64,000 bases of DNA, taken from NCBI GenBank assembly GCA_002748735.1, contig PDTC01000019.1:20470-84469 (forward strand). Reading direction: 5' to 3'. Within the stretch, counting starts at the first letter, position 1; each line of letters opens with the position of its first letter. Shown in pieces: positions 37,528 through 46,725 of this stretch. Made by a program: the position numbers and the translations under genes. Origin of the DNA: Desulfobulbus propionicus (GTDB lineage: Bacteria; Desulfobacterota; Desulfobulbia; Desulfobulbales; Desulfobulbaceae). The notes below the pieces were generated by a model, which saw nothing but the letters and a program-made list of their open reading frames with translations, was not told the DNA's origin and ran no database searches.

Positions 37528-37812
37528 ATGATATTCACCAAGAAAAAAAACCGACAAGATATCAGCACCAGAGAAATGATTCTTGATCATGATGGGGACA
37601 ACTGGATCCTCTCTGACGATACGCTTGTCATACGAGCTCGTGAAATAGACGAGCTTGATCGAAAGCTGGAAAAAGAGTTACACGGTGAGCTTCAACATGA
37701 AAAAAAGATACATGTTTATATGCGAACCAATAATGATATTATTCCTGAGTGGATGCGGCCATATATGAATCACTACTTTAATCGTTACCTGGAGCTGCCA
37801 CTTCAGTACTAA
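37528..37812 (+). CDS. Small cytosolic protein, exporter-associated
   Basis: 94 residues, charged, with no membrane segment: DHDGDNWILSDDTLVIRAREIDELDRKLEKEL, then a WMRPYMNHYFNRYLELP tail. The ATG at 37528 is seven bases past the previous stop. The longer frame from 37387 overlaps the previous gene and is rejected. It sits 18 bases before the transporter gene. Function is unknown, possibly regulatory. Confidence 0.65.
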   Translation: MIFTKKKNRQDISTREMILDHDGDNWILSDDTLVIRAREIDELDRKLEKELHGELQHEKKIHVYMRTNNDIIPEWMRPYMNHYFNRYLELPLQY

Positions 37813-37830
37813 TAAAAAGGAGAATCTATC

Positions 37831-39471
37831 ATGGCACAACAAAAATCCTGGTATTCAGGTATGTCATCAACTGAAGACTGGTGGGCAGTCTGGCTTGGCT
37901 TGCTTTTTTTTGGACTTGGATTATTGACCATTTTTGGCATTGATTTGGTGGGCTGGATTGCCTATCCAAAAATGTGGGTTTTCAGCCTACCTGACGGCGC
38001 AGTTGCCAAAAAAATAACAACCGCCGGTCATGCTTTTTATGCACTGGGCGGTAAATACAGCAATACCTCAAAAGAATTTTACAAATCACTCGGCCCCATA
38101 GGCGCTATACTTGTCACCTATGTCGCCTTTACAATCCCCACAACCATTGGCGCCTATTTCCAGAAATGGGATGTTAAAAAGTTTTTTCAGGGCTGGACAG
38201 TCATCTTTTTCCTTACCTATCTTGTCTGGTTTATCGGTCATCATGCCTTTTTTGCAGCTTCCGTTGTTGACCTGAAAAAGAACCATATGGAGATGTTCAG
38301 CCTCTCCCTTGGTGGCGGAGCATCGTTTATCCTTGCCCTGATTGTCGGGCTGATCATCGGTAATTTTTTCAAACCTCTCGCTCGCTTTTTAAGCACAGCG
38401 GCCAAGCCCGAATGGTATATCAAAACCGCTATTGTTTTTTTGGGTGTCAAGGTAGGGTACCTCCCAATAAAGGCTGTACTTACCGGTTCAAAACTTGGTG
38501 GTAAGGGTGGAGAGGCACTGGGACAGCAAATGGCTCACTTCACCTTTGAGCTGTTTGTCGCTGGCGCCGCCGCCACTATTGTTGCCTATCTCATCTTCTG
38601 GCCGGGGGTCTACATTATCTCCCGTAAAATATTCAATCTCCCCCGTAAAACAGCGGCTGTGCTGGGTTCAGCTATCTCGATCTGTGGTGTTTCTGCAGCA
38701 GTAGCGACCGGAGGGGCGGTACGGGCCAAACCTGTTGTTTCCATTATGGTTTCAGCACTGGTTGTCGTTTACGCAGTTATTGAGTTGGTTATCCTGCCAG
38801 GTGTTTTCACTCATATCTGGCCGGGCACTAGCGACCCTATCGTTGCCGGTTCAGCCATGGGTATGGCGGTCAAGACTGACGGTGCCGACGCCGCTGCCGG
38901 TGAACTGCTTGACGAGTTCATGCGTAATAAGGTGGCAAAAGAGAGTGATGGTCAGGTTCAGTGGATGGAGGGGGTTATCACCACCAGTGCTGTGATGACT
39001 AAAATCTGGATTGACATGTTCATTGGCCTGTGGGCTTTTGTCCTTGCCATGGTCTGGGTCTATAAGATTGAAAAGCACGAAGGTGACCGTATCCCCTTTT
39101 CCGAGGTCTGGTTCCGTTTCCCCAAATTTGTCCTTGGTTACTTTTTGGCCTGGTTTGTCTACCTGGGTATCTTTTTTGGCCCCGGTCAATCCGGCGCGGC
39201 AGAGGGGTTGCCAATTCTTAAAGCGGCAAAGGCCGGAGCGGTATCAGTTGAAAAGGGCATGCGAAAACTCTTTTTCATGCTCACCTTTGTCAGCCTTGGT
39301 ATTATTACTGACTTCAAAAAACTGGCCGAAGCACAGTTTGGTAAGATGGTCTGGGTCTATTTCGTTGCGCTGACCTTCTTTATCATCCCTGTAGCGGTAA
39401 TCGTTGCCTATCTGTTCCATCATGGCATGGAGATACCTAACATGGCAACTGTTGCCGGAGCAGTAAAATAA
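37831..39471 (+). CDS. YeiH-family putative sulfate/anion exporter, long form
   Basis: 546-residue polytopic protein of the YeiH/UPF0324 family (putative sulfate exporter). Family-type segments include WYIKTAIVFLGVKVGYLPI, AAVLGSAISICGVSAAVATGGAV, and the C-terminal LFFMLTFVSLGIITDFKKL. It is far longer than the roughly 350-residue E. coli YeiH, with extra N-terminal helices and a central hydrophilic loop. AAGGAG lies eight bases before the ATG. The role in sulfate movement is a family annotation, not shown. Confidence 0.82.
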   Translation: MAQQKSWYSGMSSTEDWWAVWLGLLFFGLGLLTIFGIDLVGWIAYPKMWVFSLPDGAVAKKITTAGHAFYALGGKYSNTSKEFYKSLGPIGAILVTYVAFTIPTTIGAYFQKWDVKKFFQGWTVIFFLTYLVWFIGHHAFFAASVVDLKKNHMEMFSLSLGGGASFILALIVGLIIGNFFKPLARFLSTAAKPEWYIKTAIVFLGVKVGYLPIKAVLTGSKLGGKGGEALGQQMAHFTFELFVAGAAATIVAYLIFWPGVYIISRKIFNLPRKTAAVLGSAISICGVSAAVATGGAVRAKPVVSIMVSALVVVYAVIELVILPGVFTHIWPGTSDPIVAGSAMGMAVKTDGADAAAGELLDEFMRNKVAKESDGQVQWMEGVITTSAVMTKIWIDMFIGLWAFVLAMVWVYKIEKHEGDRIPFSEVWFRFPKFVLGYFLAWFVYLGIFFGPGQSGAAEGLPILKAAKAGAVSVEKGMRKLFFMLTFVSLGIITDFKKLAEAQFGKMVWVYFVALTFFIIPVAVIVAYLFHHGMEIPNMATVAGAVK

Positions 39472-39484
39472 TCTCTACCCGTAT

Positions 39485-39516
39485 AACAAGCAGGGCTTCT
39501 TCAAGCCCTGCTTGTT
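39485..39516 (+). terminator. 14-bp-stem hairpin after the exporter gene
   Basis: AACAAGCAGGGCTT and AAGCCCTGCTTGTT form a perfect stem with the loop CTTC, then TGTCTT. It acts as a terminator or as a structure occupying the start region of the next gene, whose ATG is only seven bases away. Confidence 0.75.
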
Positions 39517-39522
39517 TGTCTT

Positions 39523-39894
39523 ATGCCTGCCTATCTTGACGTCCTTATCTTTTTCCTCGCTGGAGCAGCGATTGTTTACCTTTTTCAGGTTCGTCGCTCC
39601 AGGGTGAAATCCTTGTCACCTGAGGATCTACCCGAACTCTCAAAAGATGATTTCAGCAGGTTAATTGTACTGCTGAAAACAGCTTACGAACGCATGCTTT
39701 ATATGGGTGTTCTTTTTTTCCCTCTGGCGTTATCAACCCTGCAACGAGAAAATCGAATGAGCACGCTGTTTTTTCTCCTGCTTATCTTTTTACTCTTTTT
39801 GTCAAACATTCCACCACGTCACAAGATCATGCAACTCCTCGAGGGCCATAATCTAACGACAGGTGATTTAAAACAAAGAGGCATACATCTCTAA
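39523..39894 (+). CDS. Two-helix membrane protein, exporter-adjacent
   Basis: 123 residues with an N-terminal helix (LDVLIFFLAGAAIVYLF), a charged middle, a hydrophobic pair (MGVLFFPLALS and LFFLLLIFLLFLS) and a basic tail. I recognise no family. There is no Shine-Dalgarno sequence: a strong hairpin ends seven bases before the ATG. Expression may therefore be leaderless, coupled or minimal. Confidence 0.6.
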   Translation: MPAYLDVLIFFLAGAAIVYLFQVRRSRVKSLSPEDLPELSKDDFSRLIVLLKTAYERMLYMGVLFFPLALSTLQRENRMSTLFFLLLIFLLFLSNIPPRHKIMQLLEGHNLTTGDLKQRGIHL

Positions 39895-40010
39895 AAACAT
39901 GTACAAGAGCAGGAGGCTGGGCTATCTCAGTTCTGCTGAGTTTGAGAAAAGGATGATGCCACAAAAAGAGTCCAGAAAGAGAGATACTTTTCCCCGCGAC
40001 GACATTACCC

Positions 40011-41462
40011 TCAGCTGATCACAAGACTCACCGGGCAGTGGTCTGAACCCGTGACGTCGTCATGGATCTCAGCAGCAACAACCCTGTCTCTGCTGGCAGG
40101 ATCCACAAGGAAATAGTCAATACGCCAGCCAATATTTTTTACTCTGGCGTTGAACCGATAACTCCACCAGGTATAGTTCCCAGGCTCTTCATGAAAGAGA
40201 CGGAAGGTATCGATATAGCCGGCAGCAACAACCTCGTCCATCCAGGCCCGTTCCTGCGGGGAAAATCCGGGGTTGGCGGTGTTAGCGGCCGGATTGGCAA
40301 GGTCAATCTCCTTGTGCGCCACATTGAGATCACCACAGAGCACCACGGTTTTGTCCTCACTCAAACGGTCCATGTGATGCATCACCGCCTGATTGAACCG
40401 CAGTTTGAAATCCAGCCGTTTGAGGCCAGGCTGGGCATTGGGAAAGTAAATATTGACGAGATAGTAATCCTCAAACTCAAGGGTGATCACTCGCCCTTCA
40501 CAGTCCCATTCATCATTACCCAGGCCGTAGATGACCTTCTCAGGTTCTCTTCTACTAAAAACCGCAGTCCCAGAGTAGCCTTTACGAACAGCAGGATTCC
40601 AGTACACATGATAGCCCGGAGGCGGTTTCACCGTATCGGGTAATTGCTCTGGCAGCGCCTTGATTTCCTGGAGGGCAAAGACATCAGCATTACTTTCGCT
40701 GAGCACATCGAGGAAACCTTTTCCCAGGGCAGCTCGCAATCCATTGACATTCCATGACATTAGTTTCATCTGAGAGGCCGCAATCACTGATATTTTGGGG
40801 ACCCGACGAGGTGTTACGCCAAGACGCGGGCATATGTGGGTAAGTACGCAACGGTCACAATGGGGGCTGACAGGACGGCAGGTTCCCTGACCGAAGGCAA
40901 CCAGCAGTCTGTTAACTTTGAGCCAGTACTGCCGAGGCAGCCTATCCCTCAGTGCCATCTCCGTTTCCAGTGGAGATTTCGTTGCCACATAGCCCCAGAT
41001 ATTCATAATGCGATGGACGTGGGTATCCACGCAAATCGCCGGAACTCCAAAGGCGGTCGCCAGCACAAGGTTGGCTGTTTTCCTGCCGACACCTGGCAGC
41101 TGCAGCAATTCCTCCATGGTGGCCGGGACCTGCCCGTCGAACTTCTCTGCAAGCTTTTCTGGTAACTTATGGAGATACGTGGCCTTGTTCCGAAAAAAAC
41201 CGACCGGATAAATCAAATTTTCGATCTCCTCACGGGACAGCATCGCCAGCTCTTCAGGATTCTGAGCACAGGCAAAGAGCCTACGTGCGGCAACAGCCGT
41301 GACCTCATCCCTGGTTCGAGCCGAAAGGATGGTGGCCACCAGCACCTTGAAGGGGTCTTTTGTCTGGGTAGCGATGAGGTCAACCACTGGGACCTCGTAT
41401 CCGGCTACTTCGCGTTCTAGAAGATCTAAGGCACAGTCAACAGGAAAGGTTACGATCACCAT
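40011..41462 (-). CDS. Fused endonuclease III - exonuclease III (bifunctional base-excision repair enzyme)
   Basis: 483 residues in one uninterrupted frame. Residues 1-225 are endonuclease III: helix-hairpin-helix LPGVGRKTA with catalytic Lys128, Asp146 in VDTHVHR, and a complete iron-sulfur Cys set (C195-x6-C202-x2-C205-x5-C211). After a linker of about ten residues, residues 232-483 are a full exonuclease III/AP endonuclease: MKLMSWNVNGLRA, LQEIKA, GDLNVAHKEIDL, IDYFLVD and GSDHCPV. The first half removes oxidised pyrimidines and nicks by beta-elimination; the second half cleans the 3' block and cuts AP sites. It lies 15 bases downstream of the CpsD gene. Confidence 0.93.
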   Translation of the reverse strand: MVIVTFPVDCALDLLEREVAGYEVPVVDLIATQTKDPFKVLVATILSARTRDEVTAVAARRLFACAQNPEELAMLSREEIENLIYPVGFFRNKATYLHKLPEKLAEKFDGQVPATMEELLQLPGVGRKTANLVLATAFGVPAICVDTHVHRIMNIWGYVATKSPLETEMALRDRLPRQYWLKVNRLLVAFGQGTCRPVSPHCDRCVLTHICPRLGVTPRRVPKISVIAASQMKLMSWNVNGLRAALGKGFLDVLSESNADVFALQEIKALPEQLPDTVKPPPGYHVYWNPAVRKGYSGTAVFSRREPEKVIYGLGNDEWDCEGRVITLEFEDYYLVNIYFPNAQPGLKRLDFKLRFNQAVMHHMDRLSEDKTVVLCGDLNVAHKEIDLANPAANTANPGFSPQERAWMDEVVAAGYIDTFRLFHEEPGNYTWWSYRFNARVKNIGWRIDYFLVDPASRDRVVAAEIHDDVTGSDHCPVSLVIS

Positions 41463-41476
41463 AACATCCCAGCATA

Positions 41477-42379
41477 TTACCGACTGTAATAATCTTTCTG
41501 CTGGTAATCATAAAAACCAAACACTTTAGTATCGAGCACGGTAGACTCGTAGGCATTAAAGACGATGCCAAGAATTTTGTCTTTACCAAGGATTTCCACC
41601 ATGCTCTTGATATGCTCACGCCGGGATCTGCCGTAGCGGACCACAAGAATAACGGCGTCAACCTGCTGGGCAAGCACAGCGGTTTCAGAAGCGGCATGCA
41701 GAGGAGGGCTATCCAGCAAGACCAGACGGTCTTCATAGCGCAGAACCACTTCCTCTACCAGACTGGCCATTGCTCCAGAACCGAGCAGTTCTGCAGGGTT
41801 AATCGGCGGAGGACCTGCAGGCAAGATGGACAACTTATCAACGCCAGAGGGAAAAATAAGGTGCTCCAGGGGAACCTGATCCAGGAGAAAATCGGTCAAG
41901 CCCCGATCACTCTCCAAACCGAACAGGCGGTGCTGAGTTGGCTTGCGTAAATCACCATCGACCAACAGGCTGTGGGTGTCAACACCTTGGGCCATAGAGA
42001 TAGCCAAATTGGCGCAGATAAAACTCTTTCCTTCTCCAGCATCAGCACTGGTTATTAAGAGAGAACGAGGGCGTTCTCCCTGAGAGGGATGAAGAATTCG
42101 GGTTCGCAGGGCGCGGATATTTTCGGTGACAACAGCATTGGCCGTAGCAGCAAAAATCAACCGGTCATCCCATTTTCTCCCGCTAAGACTCCTGGTCGAT
42201 CTTTTTTTCGACCGAGGTTCCTCTCCTGCAGACACCTTACGTCCTGAGGAAGCCAAAAGTTTGGAGGTAACCGCATCAGCTGCTTGATGATCCCCTGAAG
42301 ATGTTGCCTCTGCCTTTTCTTTTCCCTGAAAATTTCTGTTCTGCTCGGCTCTGTTCAGTATCTTATATACCTTTCCCAT
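41477..42379 (-). CDS. CpsD/CapB-type tyrosine autokinase for exopolysaccharide
   Basis: 300 residues. After a basic, low-complexity N-terminus (1-75) comes the BY-kinase ATPase: Walker A TSADAGEGKSF, Walker A' SLLVDGDLRKP, and Walker B RLVLLDSPP. The C-terminal tyrosine cluster YDYQQKDYY is the usual autophosphorylation site. It regulates polymer length together with the Wzz-type protein two genes upstream, as a separate kinase polypeptide. Confidence 0.88.
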   Translation of the reverse strand: MGKVYKILNRAEQNRNFQGKEKAEATSSGDHQAADAVTSKLLASSGRKVSAGEEPRSKKRSTRSLSGRKWDDRLIFAATANAVVTENIRALRTRILHPSQGERPRSLLITSADAGEGKSFICANLAISMAQGVDTHSLLVDGDLRKPTQHRLFGLESDRGLTDFLLDQVPLEHLIFPSGVDKLSILPAGPPPINPAELLGSGAMASLVEEVVLRYEDRLVLLDSPPLHAASETAVLAQQVDAVILVVRYGRSRREHIKSMVEILGKDKILGIVFNAYESTVLDTKVFGFYDYQQKDYYSR

Positions 42380-42471
42380 TGATCAAATCTCTCTACCTAA
42401 TTGACAAACTGATACACCTACCGCGATAATTTCTATGGCAGCCGCCTGTCAAGAGGAGAAAACGCCTTGGT

Positions 42472-43401
42472 TTATGGCAGCAATTGCAAAGCGAAGAACA
42501 GGAGGACTACGACAACGAGTACTCCTGTAATCCACCCCCCTAGCCGTTTCCAACTCTTTTTTCTAAGATGTTGAGGCAGCGGCAGATCGTCCCCTTCACC
42601 GGGAAAGTGCAGTTCAGCTATACACTCCTCAACCAGTTCAGCCGAGATAGTCGGTTTGCTGTCAGCAAAACCACTGATCAGAGCATGATCGCAAACAATG
42701 TTGATCAATCTCGGCGTTCCCTTGCTGACGCGGTGTATGACAGCCATTGCCTCATCTGTAAAAATATAGAGTTGCCTGCTCCCGGCTGCCCGCAGGCGAA
42801 AGAGGATATACTGTTTCGTCTCTTCCTGATTAAACAGGCTCAGATGAAAACGAATACCTATGCGTTGTCTGAGCGGGAGAAGTCGTTCATCACGCATTTG
42901 ATCATTTAATTCCGGCTGCCCTACCAGAAAAATAGACAATACATCCTGCCCTTCCACATCCATATTTGAAAGCAGCCGGACCTCTTCAAGGAGATCAACC
43001 GGTAGGACCTGGGCCTCGTCAATAATCAGCAAGACCCGCTCATTTCTCTGATAACACAGCTGGAGATACCTCTCGAACTCGAGAAGAAACATCGCCTTGT
43101 TACCGTCCCAAGGAAGCTCGAATTGTTCTGAAATATAAGAAAAAAATTCATCTCTCTTCAGGAGAGGATTATTAATCATACAGACTCGAATACCTACATC
43201 AATGGTGTCCAGCAGTGCCTGTAGTAATGTCGTCTTACCGATTCCCACTTCGGCCGTAAGTACCAGAAAACTCTTCTTACTGATCACCCCGTACTTCAGA
43301 ATAGCGAATGCCTCTTTATGAGTCTCGCTCATATAGACCACTTCAGGATCCGGGATAAGATCAAACGGCTTCTTTGTAAGCCCGTAATATTTCGTATACA
43401 T
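42472..43401 (-). CDS. ExeA/XrtA-type AAA ATPase with C-terminal membrane helix
   Basis: 309 residues. It starts MYTKYYGLTKKPFDLIPDP, typical of the ExeA/GspA and exosortase-associated ATPase group. Walker A TAEVGIGKTT and Walker B VLLIIDEAQVLP follow. A single C-terminal helix (WITGVLVVVVLLFFALQ) anchors it. It lies between wzz- and cpsD-type genes, a gene order known from exopolysaccharide loci with exosortase, but no exosortase is visible here. Confidence 0.84.
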   Translation of the reverse strand: MYTKYYGLTKKPFDLIPDPEVVYMSETHKEAFAILKYGVISKKSFLVLTAEVGIGKTTLLQALLDTIDVGIRVCMINNPLLKRDEFFSYISEQFELPWDGNKAMFLLEFERYLQLCYQRNERVLLIIDEAQVLPVDLLEEVRLLSNMDVEGQDVLSIFLVGQPELNDQMRDERLLPLRQRIGIRFHLSLFNQEETKQYILFRLRAAGSRQLYIFTDEAMAVIHRVSKGTPRLINIVCDHALISGFADSKPTISAELVEECIAELHFPGEGDDLPLPQHLRKKSWKRLGGWITGVLVVVVLLFFALQLLP

Positions 43402-43439
43402 AATCGCTCAGTTTCCCAGGGATAAATGTCCCGATATCC

Positions 43440-45020
43440 TCACAAAATAATCATTCCTCTATACCAGGCATATCCCACGGCAGCCAACAATGCACTCCAG
43501 GCCATCACAACCATTATTGCCAACAGCCAGTCCATCTGTTGTCTCTTTCTTTTCTCCTGTTGCAAAGTGATCAGCGGAATGGAACAGACAACAGGGATTT
43601 CAACAACATTTTCAATTTCCATCGGGTCCTTAAAAGAGGTGTCAACAAAGCTAAGTAAAAAGAATACCCCTGCTCCCAGGGTCAACCCTGCAGCCACAGC
43701 CACAGCCAACATTTTTAAGAACTCAGGCTTAATTGGTTTTTCAGGGCGGCGAGCTGCATCAATAATCTTGAACTTGCTTCCCTTCTGCTTACGTTCAAGA
43801 TGCTCCACCGATTCTGCCTGGAGGTTCTGGGCAACCAAGTAATCATAATGACGACGTAACTCATTATAGTCTCTGGTCAGCGCATTCCACTCTGCCTCAC
43901 GGACCGGGACAGCCTCGATCCATTGCTGATATCTCTCGATTTCCTTATTGATCCGCACCTGATCAATACGTAACTTTTTAATGTTTATATCAATATCTTT
44001 GCTCTGCAGTCGTAGCCCTTGAATTTCCTGGCTTTCACCGAGCCCTTCTGAACGTCTTCCTCCGGTTCCTCCCCCTGACACACCACCTTTCTGTTCATCC
44101 AATTCGTTCTCCAGGCGAAGAATCAGCTCCTTGGTCCGACGCACTTCCGGATGTTTGTCCGTATACTTTGACAGCAGAGACCTAAGATACGCCTGTAGTT
44201 GCTGAAGCCTTACATATGGATCAGAAGATTCAGAGATCTGAGGAGTTGTCCCCCCTACTGCATCCACTGTAGTTTGTACTGCAGCCAGCCGGTTGCGCAG
44301 GGAGATTTGTTCTTCCACCATAACCTTGGTTCGTTCCAGATTCTGGATTGAATCCTGGATACCCTGATACTGTTCATGGAGGGAATTAAGTCGATTCAGA
44401 TTTGCTGGACGTTGCTCAGGCATCTCATTGTAATGTTTCAGCTTATAGTCGCGCATGGTCTGTTCCATGCCGTCCAGACGCTCCTTGGCAATAGCCAGCT
44501 CATTCTCCGTGTACTTTGACGTCTCGGTGGCCCGCTCTTCACGGTACTTGAGATTTTCCTCAATAAATTTAGCGGCCAAGGCATTGACGACCTTCATCAC
44601 ACTGTCGGGGTCGACGCCTTCATACGAGACAGTAAAGGTATCGCCACTACGAGCAGGAGTAATGGCTATGTCCTTACGCATTACGTCGATAACATCTTCA
44701 ATGGGCAGACGCTCTCTGGCCTTTTCGTACAAGGAAAACTGGAAGATAATCGCCTCAAGATTGTTACGGCTCATCACCAGCTGACTCAGTGTACTCACCG
44801 TGTCCTGTAACTGCCGTTTCTCTTCCGGCGCCATACGAGAAGGGTTAATCTGCTGCCGTTCATAACTGAGCAGTGCTTCGCTCTGGTAAATTTTTGTTGT
44901 CAGTAGGTAGCTGACAAAGCCTGCCACAACTGTCAACAACAGGCAAAGAGCCAACAGTTTCCACCGTTTGAGAAGCAAATCCAGATATTTTCTAAGGAGT
45001 TGACGCTGTTCGACTTCCAT
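43440..45020 (-). CDS. Wzz/GNVR-type exopolysaccharide chain-length determinant
   Basis: 526 residues with a membrane helix at each end (about 19-37, LLALCLLLTVVAGFVSYLL, and about 430-455, plus a last helix near 500). Long periplasmic coiled coils lie between, and EWNALTRDYNELRRHYDYLVAQ is the GNVR-type segment. It sets polymer length or export in the inner membrane. It is the first gene of the minus-strand trio and diverges from the phosphatase gene with 53 bases between. Confidence 0.87.
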   Translation of the reverse strand: MEVEQRQLLRKYLDLLLKRWKLLALCLLLTVVAGFVSYLLTTKIYQSEALLSYERQQINPSRMAPEEKRQLQDTVSTLSQLVMSRNNLEAIIFQFSLYEKARERLPIEDVIDVMRKDIAITPARSGDTFTVSYEGVDPDSVMKVVNALAAKFIEENLKYREERATETSKYTENELAIAKERLDGMEQTMRDYKLKHYNEMPEQRPANLNRLNSLHEQYQGIQDSIQNLERTKVMVEEQISLRNRLAAVQTTVDAVGGTTPQISESSDPYVRLQQLQAYLRSLLSKYTDKHPEVRRTKELILRLENELDEQKGGVSGGGTGGRRSEGLGESQEIQGLRLQSKDIDINIKKLRIDQVRINKEIERYQQWIEAVPVREAEWNALTRDYNELRRHYDYLVAQNLQAESVEHLERKQKGSKFKIIDAARRPEKPIKPEFLKMLAVAVAAGLTLGAGVFFLLSFVDTSFKDPMEIENVVEIPVVCSIPLITLQQEKRKRQQMDWLLAIMVVMAWSALLAAVGYAWYRGMIIL

Positions 45021-45073
45021 GATTAACTCTGTTTATAATGTCCACAACAAAAAAATATGCCACCCTTTGAACC

Positions 45074-45733
45074 ATGATCACCTGCGCGATCGGAGACATC
45101 CACGGATGTGCCTGTTCCCTGCTCAACCTGCTGCCCCAAGTCATAAACCGTGCCGATCAAATTGTTTTTCTCGGCGACTATGTTGACCGGGGGCCCGCCT
45201 CAAAAGAGGTGGTGGAGACAATTATCGAACTTCAGGCCAGCCATCCCCGCGTCATTACCCTGCAGGGAAATCATGAACGCATGTTCTTTAACTATCTTGC
45301 CGGAGGTGATTCATCTGTCTTTTTTCGTACCGGCGGCCTGCAGACGCTCGCCAGCTATGACCTTGAGCCCGGGGCCACCGTAAAAGATCTCCCGGCTGAA
45401 CACCGACATTTTTTTGCCAATCTCCTCCCGTACTGGGAAGATGCCCACGCCATTTATGTCCACGCCGGCCTCCAGCCTGGTCGCCACCTGAGCCTCCAGC
45501 AGGCCTCCTGGTATCTCTGGGCAAAAGAAAACTTCATCAAAAATACCTATAATTTCGGAAAACCTGTGGTCTTTGGCCATACTGCTTTTTCAGAGCCCCT
45601 TGTCAGACCTGAAAAAATAGGTATTGACACCGGGGCCGTCTATGGTGGCCGGTTGACCGCGGTGCTCCTACCGGAACAGGAATTTATTTCCGTTCCCGGT
45701 GAACAGAAATATCCTTTTCTCTTTGAGCACTGA
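45074..45733 (+). CDS. PP-type metallophosphatase (bis(5'-nucleosyl)/protein phosphatase-like)
   Basis: 219 residues. All calcineurin-fold metal motifs are present: AIGDIHGC, FLGDYVDRGPAS, TLQGNHERMFF, YVHAGLQPG and VFGHTAF. This pattern fits PrpA/ApaH-like phosphatases acting on phosphoproteins or dinucleotides. Neighbouring a tyrosine kinase locus makes a role in exopolysaccharide control possible, but it is transcribed in the opposite direction. Confidence 0.87.
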   Translation: MITCAIGDIHGCACSLLNLLPQVINRADQIVFLGDYVDRGPASKEVVETIIELQASHPRVITLQGNHERMFFNYLAGGDSSVFFRTGGLQTLASYDLEPGATVKDLPAEHRHFFANLLPYWEDAHAIYVHAGLQPGRHLSLQQASWYLWAKENFIKNTYNFGKPVVFGHTAFSEPLVRPEKIGIDTGAVYGGRLTAVLLPEQEFISVPGEQKYPFLFEH

Positions 45734-45815
45734 TTTATTGTATGGAAGATTCGGGAGAAAAACAAATAATGATTTCAAAAATACGATGGTTCACCGTGGA
45801 CATGGCTAAAAAAGG

Positions 45816-46721
45816 TCACAAATCCGTTTGCGTAAAAGGAATGACATCGTCAAGGTGCCTGGCACCCTGCAAAAGCATAAGCAGGCGGTCCGCCCCTACG
45901 GCTATTCCCGCACACTCTTCCAGAAGATGAAGATCGTCGAGAAATTTTTCCGGCAAGGCGTATTCTTTGCTCTGGATCGACATTTCCCTGAGAAATCGAT
46001 CCCGCTGCTCAGCGGGATCGATCAGTTCGGAAAAACCATTAGCCAACTCAATGCCACAGCAATACAGCTCAAACCGCTCAACAAACCGCGAATCGCCGGG
46101 CTTACGCCGTGCAAGCGCCCCTAACTCTACGGGATAATCCACAAGAAAGACGGGGCGCTCTCTGCCAAGATGTGGCTCCACCTCCTCAACGAGCACCTCA
46201 TCAAAACACCCCAGAGAGAGCGCTGTCCTGAGTTCCATTGACGAGTACCGCTCAAAGGCCTCCTCAACACTCAATCTCTGCCAGGGAACAGCAAGCTCGA
46301 CCTCCTTTCCATCCCGCCGCAGGCAGCCCTGATGAACAGCCGCCCACCCCCTCTGTCTTGTTGCCAGCCACCCAAAAAGCTCCTCACACTCCTGCATCAA
46401 ATCGTGATAATTCCAGCCGACCCTGTACCACTCGAGCATGGTAAACTCGGGTTGATGAAGTCGTCCCGACTCTTCACCGCGAAAACAGTGACACAGCTGA
46501 AAGAGCTTCTCCGCCCCATGCGCCAGGAGGCGTTTCATGCACAGCTCTGGCGAGGTGTGGAGAAACCAGTCCCCACTGGTCACCGGGACAATATACGCTT
46601 CGGGGATGAGGGTGGGAAGACGGAGAGGAGTATCCACCTCCAGGTAGCCGCGATGCAGGAAAAATGACCGGACAGCCTGAAAAAAATCTGATCGGGCTCG
46701 CAGTCGCTCAGTGTCAAGCAA
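45816..46721 (-). CDS. epmA: EF-P lysyl-lysine ligase EpmA (GenX/PoxA)
   Basis: 301 residues, a truncated class II LysRS paralogue without an anticodon domain. Motifs: LEVDTPLRLPTLIPEAYI, LHTSPELCMKRLLA, FRGEESGRLHQPEFTMLEW and GIAVGADRLLML. It attaches (R)-beta-lysine to the conserved lysine of EF-P, the gene just upstream (4-base gap). Full modification normally needs the aminomutase EpmB, which is not intact in this window. Confidence 0.93.
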   Translation of the reverse strand: MLDTERLRARSDFFQAVRSFFLHRGYLEVDTPLRLPTLIPEAYIVPVTSGDWFLHTSPELCMKRLLAHGAEKLFQLCHCFRGEESGRLHQPEFTMLEWYRVGWNYHDLMQECEELFGWLATRQRGWAAVHQGCLRRDGKEVELAVPWQRLSVEEAFERYSSMELRTALSLGCFDEVLVEEVEPHLGRERPVFLVDYPVELGALARRKPGDSRFVERFELYCCGIELANGFSELIDPAEQRDRFLREMSIQSKEYALPEKFLDDLHLLEECAGIAVGADRLLMLLQGARHLDDVIPFTQTDL

Positions 46722-46725
46722 TGGC

